This document shows, one piece after another, positions 16,787 to 25,207 of a stretch of 64,000 nt of DNA; the stretch's first letter is position 1, and every line of letters starts with the position of its first letter. Position numbers and translations under genes: made by a program. The notes under the pieces are model-generated. The model was not told the origin of the DNA. It ran no database searches and was given only the letters and a program-made list of their open reading frames with translations. Source of the DNA: Lewinellaceae bacterium (GTDB lineage: Bacteria; Bacteroidota; Bacteroidia; Chitinophagales; Saprospiraceae); assembly GCA_020636405.1 (NCBI GenBank), contig JACJXW010000012.1, positions 1-64,000 on the forward strand. Direction: 5' to 3'.

Positions 16787-18235
16787 ATGCTGAGCCCAAA
16801 GCTGCTTTCCCTCCTGGAAACACTAGATAAGTACCGGCGCAACCGCTTCCGGAAATTTTTGTCGTCCCCCTATTTCAATGAGAACGAGGATCTCCTAAAG
16901 CTCTTTGATGTTGTTGATGCTTTTCTCAGAAAGCGAGAAAGCGCAGTGGTTCGGGGTACAGAACAGTTGGAAAAGGAAGTTGTTTGGAAAAAGCTCTTCG
17001 GAAGAGCACCGTATCAGGATAATCATTTGCGACGCCTGTCTTCTGAGTTGTTGCACCTGGGTTATGACTTCATTTATGTGGAAGCCTGCCTGGACGATAA
17101 AGCCCAGGCCAAGGCCGTATTGTTGCACCATTTCAAAAGGCCTGAAATGGAAAAGCACTTCCGGGGCCTGGCCCGGCAATTGAAGTCTCTGGAGAAAGAG
17201 CAGAAGGGGTGGGGAGCCCGGCGTTTTTATACTACCCACCAGTATGAACTGGCATTTCATCAGCAGTTGGAAGGACAGGAAGATAAAGTAGAAGACTTTA
17301 GTCATCTCGAACGAGCGGATGAGGTACTGAGCCACTTTTTCTTTGTCCAAAAACTCAAGCACCTCGGCGATGCCCTGGGATACCAGGCTTTCCTGGCAAA
17401 AACGCCCCGCATTGCCATGCCCCCTGGCCTCATGGAATATCTGGAACAGTCGGGCCTGCTCGAAAACCCTCTGCTCCGCGCCTATTACCTCGTGGTGAAA
17501 ATGTTGAAGGAGCCCGAGGAGGATCGGTACTTCTTCCAGCTCAAATCCCTGTTCTTCGAACAGTTGAATGCTTTTGCCCCGGAAGAACTCCACCCGCTTT
17601 ACATCCATCTAAACAATTACTGTATCCAGCACAAGATCAACGCCGGCATTTCTTCTTATTTCCACGAACTCTTCGACCTCTACAAGCAAGGAATAGAAAC
17701 GGGCCTGATGCTGCGTGAGGACGTCCTCCCGGCACAAGATTATAAGAACATCATTACCGTAGGCCTGCACGTCGGCGCCTTCGACTGGGTGGAACAGTTC
17801 ATCCAGAAGTTCACCGGGCACTTGCCGGAGGCCAGGCAGGAGAACGCCCTGGCTTACAACCTGGCCAAGGTCTATTTCCATCAGGCGGAGTACGAGAAAG
17901 TGATCGGACAGTTGCGGGAGGTAGAATACCAGAGCCTGGCCTATGCCCTGGGTAGCAAGATGATGCTTCTGCGGACGTATTACGAGTTGGGGGAGTTCCT
18001 GGCGCTGGACTCTCTTGCCGAAAGCTTCCGCATTTATCTGCGCCGCAAACGGGAGATCTCCCGCGATGTCCGCCAGCAATATATGAATGTATTGCGGTTC
18101 GTCAGAAAACTTTCCCGACTGGACCCTCGCGACCAGGCTGCCATCGGGCGCACCCGAAAAGAGGTGGAAGAGTGCAATGCCCTGGCTGCCAAAAAGTGGG
18201 TACTGGAAAAGGTCGAGGAGTTGGAAAAAAACTAA
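16787..18235 (+). CDS. Conserved-looking helical protein of unknown function
   Basis: 482 residues, soluble, without signal peptide. The N-terminus (LLSLLETLDKYRRNRFRKFLSSPYFNENEDLLKLFD) is distinctive. The remainder is almost all amphipathic helix with TPR-like spacing at about 340-420 (YNLAKVYFHQAEYEKVIGQL). This suggests a helical-repeat scaffold. It is divergent from the Kazal-like gene and stands alone before grpB. I cannot name a function. Confidence 0.75.
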   Translation: MLSPKLLSLLETLDKYRRNRFRKFLSSPYFNENEDLLKLFDVVDAFLRKRESAVVRGTEQLEKEVVWKKLFGRAPYQDNHLRRLSSELLHLGYDFIYVEACLDDKAQAKAVLLHHFKRPEMEKHFRGLARQLKSLEKEQKGWGARRFYTTHQYELAFHQQLEGQEDKVEDFSHLERADEVLSHFFFVQKLKHLGDALGYQAFLAKTPRIAMPPGLMEYLEQSGLLENPLLRAYYLVVKMLKEPEEDRYFFQLKSLFFEQLNAFAPEELHPLYIHLNNYCIQHKINAGISSYFHELFDLYKQGIETGLMLREDVLPAQDYKNIITVGLHVGAFDWVEQFIQKFTGHLPEARQENALAYNLAKVYFHQAEYEKVIGQLREVEYQSLAYALGSKMMLLRTYYELGEFLALDSLAESFRIYLRRKREISRDVRQQYMNVLRFVRKLSRLDPRDQAAIGRTRKEVEECNALAAKKWVLEKVEELEKN

Positions 18236-18305
18236 TACCGCTTCCAAGATAAAATGAACACTAAGAATAAGCCTTTTTATCTTGAAACTGGTATAACTTT
18301 GGACT

Positions 18306-18875
18306 ATGACAACCAATATCGAGATCGTACCCTATGACCCGGCGTGGGCAAGTGATTTTGAGCGGGAATGCCGGCAGTTGGAGCACCTGTTGGAGCACCT
18401 GCAGGTGAAGGTCGAGCACATTGGCAGTACCTCGGTAGAAGGGTTGGGCGCCAAACCCATCATCGACATCATGATCGGAGTGGAGAACCGGGAGATGCTT
18501 TCTTCAGCAACAAGCCCTCTGCTCGGCTTAGGTTATTGTTATTACCCCTGTTATGAAGGCGAGATGCCTGAACGCCGTTTCTTCGCCCGGCTTCACAAGC
18601 TGCAGCGTCAGGTTTTTGAGGATGTCAACCAGCTGCCTCCGGGCAATGAATTTCCTCCTACCCACCATCTGCATGTCGTTGCGTACAACTCCCCTTTCTG
18701 GAAGCGCCACCTCGCTTTCCGCAATTACCTGCGCACCCACTCCATTGCGCGCGATGCCTACTACCGGCTGAAGGTCAAACTCGCGAACGGCACCTGGGAA
18801 AGCGCCGGCGATTACGCAGAGGCCAAAACAGGCTTTATCCGCAGCATTGAACGGTTGATTGAGTTGATTAGTTGA
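18306..18875 (+). CDS. GrpB/UPF0157 family protein
   Basis: 189 residues. The family signature is clear: IVPYDPAWASDFERE, then VEHIGSTSVEGLGAKPIIDIMI with the GSTSV-GL-AKP-IDI nucleotidyltransferase-like core, then RHLAFRNYLR. GrpB-family proteins have a nucleotidyltransferase fold and no settled substrate. The last codons (ELIS) and the stop are encoded by the left arm of an inverted repeat that continues into the intergenic region. Confidence 0.9.
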   Translation: MTTNIEIVPYDPAWASDFERECRQLEHLLEHLQVKVEHIGSTSVEGLGAKPIIDIMIGVENREMLSSATSPLLGLGYCYYPCYEGEMPERRFFARLHKLQRQVFEDVNQLPPGNEFPPTHHLHVVAYNSPFWKRHLAFRNYLRTHSIARDAYYRLKVKLANGTWESAGDYAEAKTGFIRSIERLIELIS

Positions 18876-18904
18876 TTGGTAACCAATCAACCAATCAACC
18901 AATT
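18864..18904. repeat. Inverted and tandem 8-mer repeat at convergent gene ends
   Basis: GTTGATTGGT (18871-18880) and ACCAATCAAC (18882-18891) are perfect reverse complements around one base. After one mismatch the stem continues with TTGATT (18864-18869) and AATCAA (18893-18898). The right side is AACCAATC three times (18881-18904, last base changed). It separates grpB and lpdA, which converge, and may act as a terminator. Confidence 0.7.
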
Positions 18905-18905
18905 A

Positions 18906-20309
18906 CTAAACATGGATCGCCCTGTCGTCCGTAGCAGCCAGGGCGGCCTCTTTGAAGGCCTCTGTATAGGTGGGGTGGGCATGGCTCATACGGGCGGCAT
19001 CTTCAGCAGAAGCCCGGAATTCCATGAGGGCAACTGCTTCGGCAATGATGTCGGCAGTACGTGGGCCGACCATGTGTACGCCCAGTATCTCATCGGTCTC
19101 TTTGTGAGCCAGTACTTTGATCATGCCTTCCGTATCGGTGCTGGCGCGGGCGCGGCCCAGGGCCTTGAAGGGAAATTTCCCGGACTTATAGGGGATTCCT
19201 TCCTCTTTCAGTTGCTCCTCTGTTTTGCCGACGCCGGCCACTTCCGGCCAGGTATACACCACCCCTGGAATGAGATTGTAGTCGATATGGGGCTTCTGTC
19301 CGGCGATCACCTCGGCTGCCAAAACCCCTTCCTCTTCTGCTTTGTGGGCCAGCATGGCGCCCCGGATGACATCGCCGATGGCATAGATGTTCTCCACATT
19401 GGTCTGCAGATGGTCGTTGACCAGAATGCGGCCTTTATCGTCGAGGGCAACGCCCACCTTATCCAGCCCGAGGTTGGCGGTATAGGGGCGGCGGCCAATG
19501 GAAACGAGGCAGTAGTCGGCGCTGATCTGGAACTCTTCTTCTGAATCGCGTTTCCTGACCGTGACGGCCACACTATTCTTACTGGCCTCCACATTGGACA
19601 CTGCATGCCTGAGGTGGAATTTCATTCCGATCTTTTTCAGGGCACGCATCAATTCCTTGCTGCAGTCACCATCCATTCCCGGAATGATGCGGTCGAGAAA
19701 TTCAACGACTTCCACTTCCGTACCCAGGCGGGCAAAAACAGAGCCGAGTTCCAACCCGATCACCCCTCCTCCAACGATGACCATTCTTTTGGGGACTTTA
19801 TCGATATTGAGCGCTTCGGTAGAAGTGATAACCCGTTTTTTATCGTAGTTGAACGCATCGGGAACGATAGGTTTTGAACCTGTTGCAATGATCACTTTAT
19901 CCGTTTCGACCTCTTCCATCGAGCCATCCTCTTTGGCGACGCTGATCCGGTGTGCGTCGACGAAAGTGCCATGTCCGTGAAATACATCGATCTTGTTTTT
20001 CTTCATCAGGAAGTTGAGGCCGCCGACGGTTTGTTCCACCACCTCATTTTTCCGCTTGATCATCTGGGGCATATTGACCTTGAGGCCCTTGAGTTCTATG
20101 CCGTGCATTTCGAATTTTTCCCGGGCGTTATGGTAGTGTTCCGATGAATCCAGCAGAGCCTTGGAGGGGATGCAGCCTACATTAAGACAAGTGCCCCCCA
20201 GCGTGTTGTACCGTTCGATGATGGCGGTTTTCATGCCGAGCTGTGCGGCCCGGATGGCAGCCACGTAGCCGCCGGGGCCGGAACCGATGACGGTAAGATC
20301 GTATTTCAT
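18906..20309 (-). CDS. lpdA: Dihydrolipoyl dehydrogenase
   Basis: 467 residues, full length. FAD site GSGPGG (residues 9-14), redox-active disulphide GGTCLNVGCIPSK (C41/C46), NAD site VGGGVIGLELGS, second FAD motif YAIGDV, and the C-terminal HAHPTYTE with the catalytic His-Glu pair. It reoxidises dihydrolipoamide in the pyruvate and 2-oxoglutarate dehydrogenase complexes or in glycine cleavage. It lies 21 bp after ricT as the last gene of holB-ricT-lpdA. No E2 subunit gene is nearby. Confidence 0.97.
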   Translation of the reverse strand: MKYDLTVIGSGPGGYVAAIRAAQLGMKTAIIERYNTLGGTCLNVGCIPSKALLDSSEHYHNAREKFEMHGIELKGLKVNMPQMIKRKNEVVEQTVGGLNFLMKKNKIDVFHGHGTFVDAHRISVAKEDGSMEEVETDKVIIATGSKPIVPDAFNYDKKRVITSTEALNIDKVPKRMVIVGGGVIGLELGSVFARLGTEVEVVEFLDRIIPGMDGDCSKELMRALKKIGMKFHLRHAVSNVEASKNSVAVTVRKRDSEEEFQISADYCLVSIGRRPYTANLGLDKVGVALDDKGRILVNDHLQTNVENIYAIGDVIRGAMLAHKAEEEGVLAAEVIAGQKPHIDYNLIPGVVYTWPEVAGVGKTEEQLKEEGIPYKSGKFPFKALGRARASTDTEGMIKVLAHKETDEILGVHMVGPRTADIIAEAVALMEFRASAEDAARMSHAHPTYTEAFKEAALAATDDRAIHV

Positions 20310-20330
20310 TGTATTTTAGTGATTTATACT

Positions 20331-21650
20331 TTATTTATTTTTGTTCTGGTTGTTCTGGCTATTGTTCCCGCCTTTTCTTTTGTTGCCTCTGCGGCGGGAG
20401 CGCCCCCCCCGGCCCTTTTTATCCTGCCCGGCCCCCTTATTGGCATCTTTTTGCTCTTCAGCCTTTCCTCTGGGCTGGTTGGACGGGGGTTTGTCCGGGC
20501 CCTTTCTTCTGGTGTCTCCTTTTCTGCGCTTTTTCCGGCGCTTCCGGCGCCTTTCCTCCTCGGGCAATTCGACGGCGCCGGTCACATCTTCGTAATCCAT
20601 CTCCACTTCCTGAGTACCGTCCTCTGCAATCGATTGGAGGCTTACCAGGTCGGAGGGCTTCTCCCCCTTCCGGTTCATCTCGCGGATCTGCTGGGCACGG
20701 CCGACTTCGATAGGGAACAACTTGCCCCGGCCGTTATCGTGCTCGTAGCCGTAGTACATCAATCCTTTGAAAATATCGGTTTTGACCAGGACGGCGGTAC
20801 CGGCTTCGGTTTGCAGTTTATCGGCGTTCTTGGGGAAGCGATCCAGGGCATCCAGGTAAGTATCGAGCTCGTAGTTGAGGCAGCATTTCAGCCGGCCGCA
20901 CATACCGGAGAGTTTAGACTGGTTGATGGCCAGGTTCTGATAGCGGGCGGCGGCGGTAGTGACCGATTTAAAATCGGTCAGCCAGGTAGAGCAGCACAGC
21001 TCTCGGCCACAGGACCCCAGCCCCCCGATGCGGGCGGATTCCTGGCGGGCGCCGATCTGCCGCATCTCGATCTTCACGCGGAACTCCTTGGCATAGTGGC
21101 GGATAAGTTCCCGGAAATCGACGCGCCCATCGGCAGTATAGTAAAAAGTAGCCTTTCGCCTGTCGCCCTGGTATTCTACATCACCGATCTTCATATCCAG
21201 CCCAAGCGTACGGGCGATAACCCGGGCGCGGACCATAGTGGGCATTTCGAGCTCTCTGGCTTCGGCCAGCCGCTCGAGGTCCCGTTCATTGGCCAGGCGG
21301 ATGACACTGTGCAGCACTTCATCCTCCTCGAGTTTTTTCTTGCGCATCTGCAGGCGCACCAGTTCTCCGGAGAGCGTTATGCGGCCTACGTCCAGCCCGT
21401 TACCGGTTTCGACCACGACCATATCGCCGGTTACCGTTCGGGTATGCTGCTGGTTGCGGTAGAAGTTTTTCCGGGCCCCGTTCTTGAAGCTGACTTCCAC
21501 TATATCGAAAGGTTCAACGTCTTCAACCTCCAATGCTGATAACCAATCGTAGGTGTTCAGGCGGTTACAACCGCCGGTAGAACAGCCGCCATTATTCTGG
21601 CAGCCTTTGGGTGAGCCGTTACTGCTCACCGTGCATCCAATACATCCCAT
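20331..21650 (-). CDS. ricT: PSP1-domain protein RicT (YaaT) with long basic tail
   Basis: 439 residues. The N-terminus is Cys-rich (CIGC, GCQNNGGCSTGGC). The PSP1 core carries the CGRELCC and CGRLKCC Cys clusters typical of YaaT/RicT. In Bacillus this is part of an Fe-S Y-complex linked to RNase Y and development. The place next to holB is conserved in many bacteria. From about residue 345 on, the chain is a disordered Arg/Lys/Gly/Asn tail with RRKRRKKRRKG and GGRSRRRGNKRKGG, suited to RNA binding (inference). The tail contains a G8 run (plus-strand C8 at 20403-20410). Confidence 0.9.
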   Translation of the reverse strand: MGCIGCTVSSNGSPKGCQNNGGCSTGGCNRLNTYDWLSALEVEDVEPFDIVEVSFKNGARKNFYRNQQHTRTVTGDMVVVETGNGLDVGRITLSGELVRLQMRKKKLEEDEVLHSVIRLANERDLERLAEARELEMPTMVRARVIARTLGLDMKIGDVEYQGDRRKATFYYTADGRVDFRELIRHYAKEFRVKIEMRQIGARQESARIGGLGSCGRELCCSTWLTDFKSVTTAAARYQNLAINQSKLSGMCGRLKCCLNYELDTYLDALDRFPKNADKLQTEAGTAVLVKTDIFKGLMYYGYEHDNGRGKLFPIEVGRAQQIREMNRKGEKPSDLVSLQSIAEDGTQEVEMDYEDVTGAVELPEEERRRKRRKKRRKGDTRRKGPDKPPSNQPRGKAEEQKDANKGAGQDKKGRGGRSRRRGNKRKGGNNSQNNQNKNK

Positions 21651-21692
21651 ATTTCAAGTCATTTATGTTAGATGCAGAAGCTCTCGTCCAAA

Positions 21693-22844
21693 CTAAAGGA
21701 CATTGGCGGCCTTGAGGCCGGTGTAAGCTTCCCGCAGTTTTCCTTTCATAATCTTATGCATCTGGATTGAAGCGTCGAGGAACAAAATTTTGGGGTTGGC
21801 GTTCCGTTCCACAGCGTAGCTGCAGTCGGAAAAAAGCTTGCCCAGTTGTTCCACCTGTTCCAGTTCCAGTACAGCTGTCATATTTTGAGCGGTTTGCAGT
21901 TCCTGTTCCTGAAGGCGGGCTCTTGCCTGGCCGTTGCTGAGTTTCAGCAGGGTAAATTCCCTCAGGAAATGTAAAGCATACCGCAGAAAGTGTTTTTGGT
22001 TTTCGCGCCCGAGCTTGGCGAAGCCCTCCACCCATTTCACCATATCGGCAGGGTTGCCGCGGTAGCAAGACCTCATCCATTCCAGGAAGAGGGCGGAGTG
22101 GTTGTCCCCCCGTTGGCCGGCCAACTGCAAGGCCTCGTTGAAATTGCCGTTGGACAGATAAGCTACCGACAGGGCTTCCTCGCGGCTAAGGCCCTGCTGC
22201 TGCACCAGCCCCTCGGTGACTTCCTCGTCGCTCAGGGCTTTGATGTTGACGATCTGACAACGCGAGAGGATGGTATTGAGGATGAGTTCCTGGTCTTCAG
22301 CCACCAGGATAAAGATGGTGCTTTCCGGGGGCTCTTCGATGACCTTCAGAAGGCGGTTGCCTTCCTTTCCGAGAAACTCCGGGAGCCACATGATGAGCAC
22401 CTTATAGTTGTTCTCGAATGTCTTCAGGCTAAGTTTTTTGATGATGTTGACGCATTCCTCCTTTGTGATATTGCCCTGTTTATTTTCGGCGCCGATACCC
22501 TGCAGCCACTGGTTGACATCGAGGTAGGGATTGTCGGCCATAGCCTGCCGCCAGTTGACAAGGAAGTGGTCGCTGATGGCCTTGGTACCGATAGTAGGAT
22601 AAGAAAAATGCAAGTCGGGATGGATGAGTTTACCGGCTTTGTTGCATTGGTTGCACTGCCCGCAGGCGTCGTCAGCGCCCGGGTTTTCACAAAGCAGGTA
22701 CTGCGCCAATGCCATAGCGAGGGACAATTTCCCGCTGCCCTGGGGGCCGAGAAACAACAGGGCGTGGGGCAGCCTGCCTCCGGAAGCCATTTGCTTCAGC
22801 TGCGCTTTCACCGATTCCTGTCCGATAACCTCGCTGAACAGCAT
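21693..22844 (-). CDS. holB: DNA polymerase III subunit delta'
   Basis: 383 residues. Clamp-loader AAA+ features: Walker A GPQGSGKLSLA, a four-Cys zinc module (CENPGADDACGQCNQC), and sensor-1/arginine-finger segment TILSRCQ. The opening VIGQESVKAQLKQM and PHALLFLGPQG are typical of HolB. It is a structural subunit of the clamp loader of the replicative polymerase. First gene of the holB-ricT-lpdA run, with a 42-bp gap to ricT. Confidence 0.93.
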   Translation of the reverse strand: MLFSEVIGQESVKAQLKQMASGGRLPHALLFLGPQGSGKLSLAMALAQYLLCENPGADDACGQCNQCNKAGKLIHPDLHFSYPTIGTKAISDHFLVNWRQAMADNPYLDVNQWLQGIGAENKQGNITKEECVNIIKKLSLKTFENNYKVLIMWLPEFLGKEGNRLLKVIEEPPESTIFILVAEDQELILNTILSRCQIVNIKALSDEEVTEGLVQQQGLSREEALSVAYLSNGNFNEALQLAGQRGDNHSALFLEWMRSCYRGNPADMVKWVEGFAKLGRENQKHFLRYALHFLREFTLLKLSNGQARARLQEQELQTAQNMTAVLELEQVEQLGKLFSDCSYAVERNANPKILFLDASIQMHKIMKGKLREAYTGLKAANVL

Positions 22845-23112
22845 GGTTTTACCTTTTGGGTGCCGGATGGCGCCTTTAGAGCAGTTGTTGGTTGGCCGGT
22901 TACTGGCTGATCCGTTGATTGGGCTCGCTGGGAGCCCGATACTATCCGCAATCCAGAACCTACAATAACCCCATTAAAGGCAGCACAAAGCACCGTTTCC
23001 AGACAGCTGAATCGAATACAGTGGGAAAAGGAGGTAAATACCTGGAAATTACAAAGTGAAATAGGAAACCTGGATTGAACATCCAGTCATCCATTCCTTC
23101 ATTTCTTCCAAA

Positions 23113-23589
23113 TCAAGGGCCGGTTACCCACTCTAGGACCACGTCATCGAGAGGGCTCACACCGGAGGGGAGGGATCTTACAAGTTGTCCTTCTTCATCG
23201 AGCAGGAACTTATGGAAATTCCATTGCACAGCGCTGTCTTCCACACCATTCAGGGCCTTACTCATCAGCCATTCATAGATGGGGTGGGGATTTCGTATTA
23301 TCCCTACTTTGGCGGCCATAGGGAAACTCACCCCATAAATCGTCGTGCAAAATTCCTTTATTTCCGCGTTGCTTCCCGGTTCCTGCCCGCCAAAATCGTT
23401 GCAGGGGAAACCAACGGCCACTACACTATCTTTGAACTCCTCATAGAGTTCCTGCAATTGCTGATACTGTGGCGTATAACCGCACTTTGAAGCTACATTG
23501 GCCACTATTATTTTTCTGCCCCGGAATTGGGCAAAATCAATCTCCTCTCCTCTGATTCCCTCTACCTTAAATTTATGGATAGAATTCAC
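23113..23589 (-). CDS. Glutathione peroxidase family protein
   Basis: 158 residues, the usual monomeric bacterial length, and no signal peptide, so cytosolic. Peroxidatic Cys36 is in NVASKCGYTPQY. The rest of the catalytic set is visible: Gln in FPCNDFGGQEPG and Trp-Asn in QWNFHKFL. Enzymes with Cys rather than selenocysteine commonly use thioredoxin to reduce hydrogen or lipid peroxides. It is a single gene, divergent from queD. Confidence 0.95.
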   Translation of the reverse strand: MNSIHKFKVEGIRGEEIDFAQFRGRKIIVANVASKCGYTPQYQQLQELYEEFKDSVVAVGFPCNDFGGQEPGSNAEIKEFCTTIYGVSFPMAAKVGIIRNPHPIYEWLMSKALNGVEDSAVQWNFHKFLLDEEGQLVRSLPSGVSPLDDVVLEWVTGP

Positions 23590-23739
23590 TGTTTACGATT
23601 CAGCTATCCGTAAAAATTATGTTGCGGGTAAAATTAAGGATTTTATTGCTGAAAAACCAGTATGTGGCCAGATGGAACTGAATCGCAACTTATATTTACT
23701 TTTTTTGTTTGGATAGCGGATCCAAAATCAATCCCTGAT

Positions 23740-24147
23740 ATGAGAATTTCTGCATTTCGGAAAGCGCATTTCAATGCTGCTCACCGCTTACACAACCCCA
23801 ACTGGAGCAAAGAAAAGAACGAGGAAGTGTTTGGCCTGTGCAATAACCCCAACTACCACGGACACAACTACGAACTGGAAGTGAAAGTGTCCGGAGAAGT
23901 AGACCCCGATACCGGCTACCTCATCGACCTGAAATACCTCAAAGACGTCATTGCCGAACATGTTGAGCAGCGCTTCGACCACAAAAACCTCAACCTGGAT
24001 ACGGCGGAATTCCGGAAACTTAACCCCACTGCTGAAAATATCTGCTACGTCATCTGGACGATCCTGCGCGGCCAGTTGGACGATAAGTACGACCTGGCAG
24101 TGCGCCTGTATGAGACGCCGAGGAACTATGTGGAGTACCCGGGTTAG
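23740..24147 (+). CDS. queD: 6-carboxytetrahydropterin synthase / 6-pyruvoyl-tetrahydropterin synthase family
   Basis: 135 residues from ATG 23740, where homology begins; the open frame upstream is non-homologous. Zinc ligands H15, H40 and H42 are in FNAAHRLH and YHGHNYELEV, and the catalytic Cys34 is in FGLCNNPNYHGH. FDHKNLN and PTAENICYVIW are family-typical. QueD makes 6-carboxy-tetrahydropterin for queuosine; the closely related PTPS enzymes make tetrahydrobiopterin. No other queuosine gene is present here, so the pathway is left open. Confidence 0.9.
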   Translation: MRISAFRKAHFNAAHRLHNPNWSKEKNEEVFGLCNNPNYHGHNYELEVKVSGEVDPDTGYLIDLKYLKDVIAEHVEQRFDHKNLNLDTAEFRKLNPTAENICYVIWTILRGQLDDKYDLAVRLYETPRNYVEYPG

Positions 24148-24149
24148 GG

Positions 24150-24169
24150 GATTGGTTGATTGGTTGATT
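24150..24169. repeat. Tandem 8-mer GATTGGTT repeat
   Basis: GATTGGTT occurs 2.5 times directly after the queD stop codon. It is the reverse complement of the AACCAATC unit at 18881-18904, so the same micro-repeat occurs at two gene ends. Confidence 0.65.
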
Positions 24170-24240
24170 CAGAGATAAGCGCCGGGCCTGAGGGCCAGCA
24201 AATGACGATCCGTTCAGGCCCTTCCGGGGCGACTGGAATG

Positions 24241-24276
24241 ACAAAGGCCAGATCGAGGATTCGATCTGGCCTTTGT
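24241..24276. terminator. Bidirectional hairpin between convergent genes
   Basis: A perfect 16-bp stem, ACAAAGGCCAGATCGA (24241-24256) with 24261-24276, and a GGAT tetraloop. It lies between queD and the convergent T9SS gene. There is no T-tract on either strand. Confidence 0.75.
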
Positions 24277-24304
24277 CTTATCATTTCGTGCTCAACAACG
24301 TGCT

Positions 24305-25036
24305 CTATGGCCGGATGGACCGCTTGCTGATCCGGAACGTCTTCTGAATATTCCCTTTCTTATCCATCACGCTGGCCAGGTACAGGCCGCTGGGCAGGTC
24401 GCCAACGTAGTAACGGCTGCCGGGCGCGATATTGAAAGACCGCATCTGGCGGCCCAGGATATTGAAGAGGGCCAGCCGGCTGCCATTCTGCCCGCCCTGT
24501 ACTTCCAGATAATCCGTCGCCGGATTGGGGAAAACGGAAAGCCGGGTTGGGTTGAAAGCGTTGGAACTTGATACCAGGCTGGCATCAAAAGTATAGGAAC
24601 CCGATACAACGATGTCATCAGGAGCATTAGCCAGAGACACATCGACACGGATCTCCCCATCGCCTGGAACACCCTTGGGCATGATGTGAACATCCAGGTT
24701 GGTGGATTCTCCGGGAGCCAGCGTCACCGGAGCATTTACTGGCGGATCATCGGATATATTGGAATACACGATGGAAACGTAGCACTGATTGAGGTCACAG
24801 ACCTGGACATCCCATTCTTCGGGCATATCTACAATCACTCTTTCCCACTTGATGGAAACGGTTTCGGAGCCTTCATTCTTCAAAGTGGCATAACCAATGA
24901 TCTCTATAAAAAGATCACTCGGGTCGGCAATACCGGAAGTTTCTATCGGGTTGGGAGTGAGCGTTAAGTTCAACTGCGCGGACCCAATCTGAAAAGCAAG
25001 AAGGAATATGATAAAAGGGAGTATAATTTGCTTCAT
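24305..25036 (-). CDS. Exported protein with type A T9SS sorting domain
   Basis: 243 residues from ATG 25036, where a typical signal peptide begins (MKQIILPFIIFLLAFQIGSAQ). An upstream in-frame start near 25207 would translate the heptamer-repeat DNA and is rejected. The body is an immunoglobulin-like beta domain with one Cys pair (VCDLNQCYVS). The end is a type A sorting domain (LSVFPNPATDYLEV, ILGRQMRSF, DLPSGLYLASV). Surface or released protein with no recognised activity. Confidence 0.85.
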   Translation of the reverse strand: MKQIILPFIIFLLAFQIGSAQLNLTLTPNPIETSGIADPSDLFIEIIGYATLKNEGSETVSIKWERVIVDMPEEWDVQVCDLNQCYVSIVYSNISDDPPVNAPVTLAPGESTNLDVHIMPKGVPGDGEIRVDVSLANAPDDIVVSGSYTFDASLVSSSNAFNPTRLSVFPNPATDYLEVQGGQNGSRLALFNILGRQMRSFNIAPGSRYYVGDLPSGLYLASVMDKKGNIQKTFRISKRSIRP

Positions 25037-25132
25037 TAACCACACTTTAGAGAATTTGAGAAAATAGTTCGTAATACAAAAGTCCAAATATAATGAAAAT
25101 AAATCAAGGCCCGCGGCCTTAAGGTTTTCTAA

Positions 25133-25207
25133 AAGTCGGAAGTCGGAAGTCGGAAACGAGAGGGTGTCCCCTTTCCGCTTTCCCACTTCCCACTTCCGCT
25201 TTCCCAC
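25133..25207. repeat. Tandem heptamer repeat (AAGTCGG/AAGTGGG family)
   Basis: AAGTCGG is repeated three times at 25133-25153. The other side, 25174-25207, carries the complementary-sense units (CCCACTT and CCGCTTT variants). The two halves are purine- and pyrimidine-rich and can pair imperfectly. It fills the gap between two reverse-strand T9SS genes. The same heptamer family recurs at 56416-56450. Confidence 0.7.
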
